Of a DNA stretch of 64,000 nt, positions 63,601 through 64,000 are shown piece by piece (position 1 is the first letter of the stretch; each line of letters begins with the position of its first letter). Origin of the DNA: Phaeodactylum tricornutum CCAP 1055/1 (taxonomy: Eukaryota > Bacillariophyta > Bacillariophyceae > Surirellales > Neidiaceae); contig NC_011693.1 of the NCBI RefSeq assembly GCF_000150955.2, forward strand, positions 428,047 to 492,046, read 5' to 3'. The position numbers were made by a program, and so were the translations under genes. Under the pieces are notes generated by a model. The model was not told the DNA's origin. It saw only the letters and a list, made by a program, of their open reading frames with translations, and searched no databases.

Positions 63601-64000
63601 AAACAAAATCAACGTACCGCTCATAGCGTGCATAAGTGCAGGTTCACCACGATTGTATTCATCATATCCAATATCCGACGTCATGCTTCGAACGGCAAAA
63701 TAAACCGAGGGTCGCTTCCTGCCTATCATATATTGAGGAGCTGTACTTCGAACGTGCCAAAACAGCAGCAAATGACAGGCGTCGGCGATTGTACTGAGAA
63801 GCAGCATCCACCAAATCCGTCGCAATTCGTGCATATGCTGCAATAAGGATCGGTCGTGAAATTTTGTTACTTCAAAGAAGGGAAGTAAAGATTCCAAACT
63901 TTCGGGAGTTGCGAGAGTCAGAGCTAGCATGTGGAAGAGCAAGATTGCCAAAGTACCCCAGTAAAACGCTTTGTATATCATTGGCAGTTTGAGTGCAGTC
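60653..64000 (-). CDS. Type III phosphatidylinositol 4-kinase (beta/PIK1 type), 5' partial
   Basis: Model: complement(60653..63570, 63618..>64000); the frame is open to the window end. At least 1093 residues from the Met at 63981. A 47-nt intron (63571-63617) joins in phase 1 into SGHSQLGKDFLVDLQTKLHR. Phosphorylates phosphatidylinositol at position 4 with ATP. The C-terminal 300 residues are the kinase: WRLLPVLIKANDDLRQEQLA (ATP-binding Lys region), VWLCPYEIIALTDSAGIIE, the catalytic loop LLQLKDRHNGNILLD, activation segment HIIHIDFGFFFLSSPGN and FVELLDGPDSRLF, matching PI4K-beta/Pik1. Upstream is a Ser-rich linker and a helical lipid-kinase-unique-like region. The 5'-most visible part has two hydrophobic stretches (FYWGTLAILLFHMLALTLA; IWWMLLLSTIADACHLLLFW), unusual for this family. 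Its true start is outside the window or at 63981. Confidence 0.88.

Noticed and set aside
1-64000. CRISPR arrays, rRNA, phage or plasmid modules
   Set aside because: No spaced direct repeats of CRISPR type or conserved rRNA sequence seen; the gene content is nuclear eukaryotic.

Overview
The window looks like nuclear DNA of a diatom, most like the pennate Phaeodactylum tricornutum. The species is inferred from recall; no search was run. Genes are compact on both strands with few short GT-AG introns (many 44-140 nt). Several precursors carry the bipartite plastid presequence of algae with secondary plastids: a signal peptide ending in an ASAF-like motif with Phe after the cut (ASSF-GTP, DAF-VPQ, CAF-HPV). 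The gene content is eukaryotic: m-AAA protease, Rpn13, type III PI4-kinase, cytochrome b5, mitochondrial carrier. No rRNA, tRNA or CRISPR array was recognised.

Layout. 1-11.6 kb: a glycan and secretory block with an SGNH-hydrolase-like protein (5' end outside the window), a GT47 exostosin-like glycosyltransferase, an internally duplicated GT-A-like glycosyltransferase, a membrane-anchored methyltransferase and a UDP-sugar pyrophosphorylase with a plastid-type presequence. 12.1-20.4 kb: the most unusual part. Two paralogous copies of an uncharacterised gene lie in tandem. The downstream copy (16258-20427) is long and four-exonic. The upstream copy (12126-15327) runs in one open frame into a Tc1/mariner-like DDE transposase. 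From about 13195 to 15930 this locus is strongly CpG-depleted, while the 5' part is CpG-rich and about 97 percent identical to its sister, as expected from methylation decay plus recent gene conversion.

20.7-32 kb: a plastid-targeted coiled-coil protein with PDFKAPDI-type repeats, a low-complexity protein with a conserved basic C-terminal module, an ADF-H-like protein, a double-domain GT31-like galactosyltransferase and pyrroline-5-carboxylate reductase. 32-45 kb: cytochrome b5, proteasome ubiquitin receptor Rpn13, a bacterial-type PPi-dependent phosphofructokinase, a DUF1275 membrane protein, an MFS transporter and a mitochondrial m-AAA protease. 45.9-64 kb: a protein with a 22-nt micro-exon, a mitochondrial carrier, two uncharacterised proteins, a coiled-coil protein that may be a KNL1-like kinetochore scaffold, a secreted twin-SET protein, an SLC10/SBF-family transporter and a PI4-kinase (5' end outside the window).

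Exon joins were worked out by hand from GT/AG sites and phase; total lengths are in frame for every spliced model given. The genes are mostly independent housekeeping units. The only clear functional theme is sugar-nucleotide and glycan metabolism in the first 30 kb.
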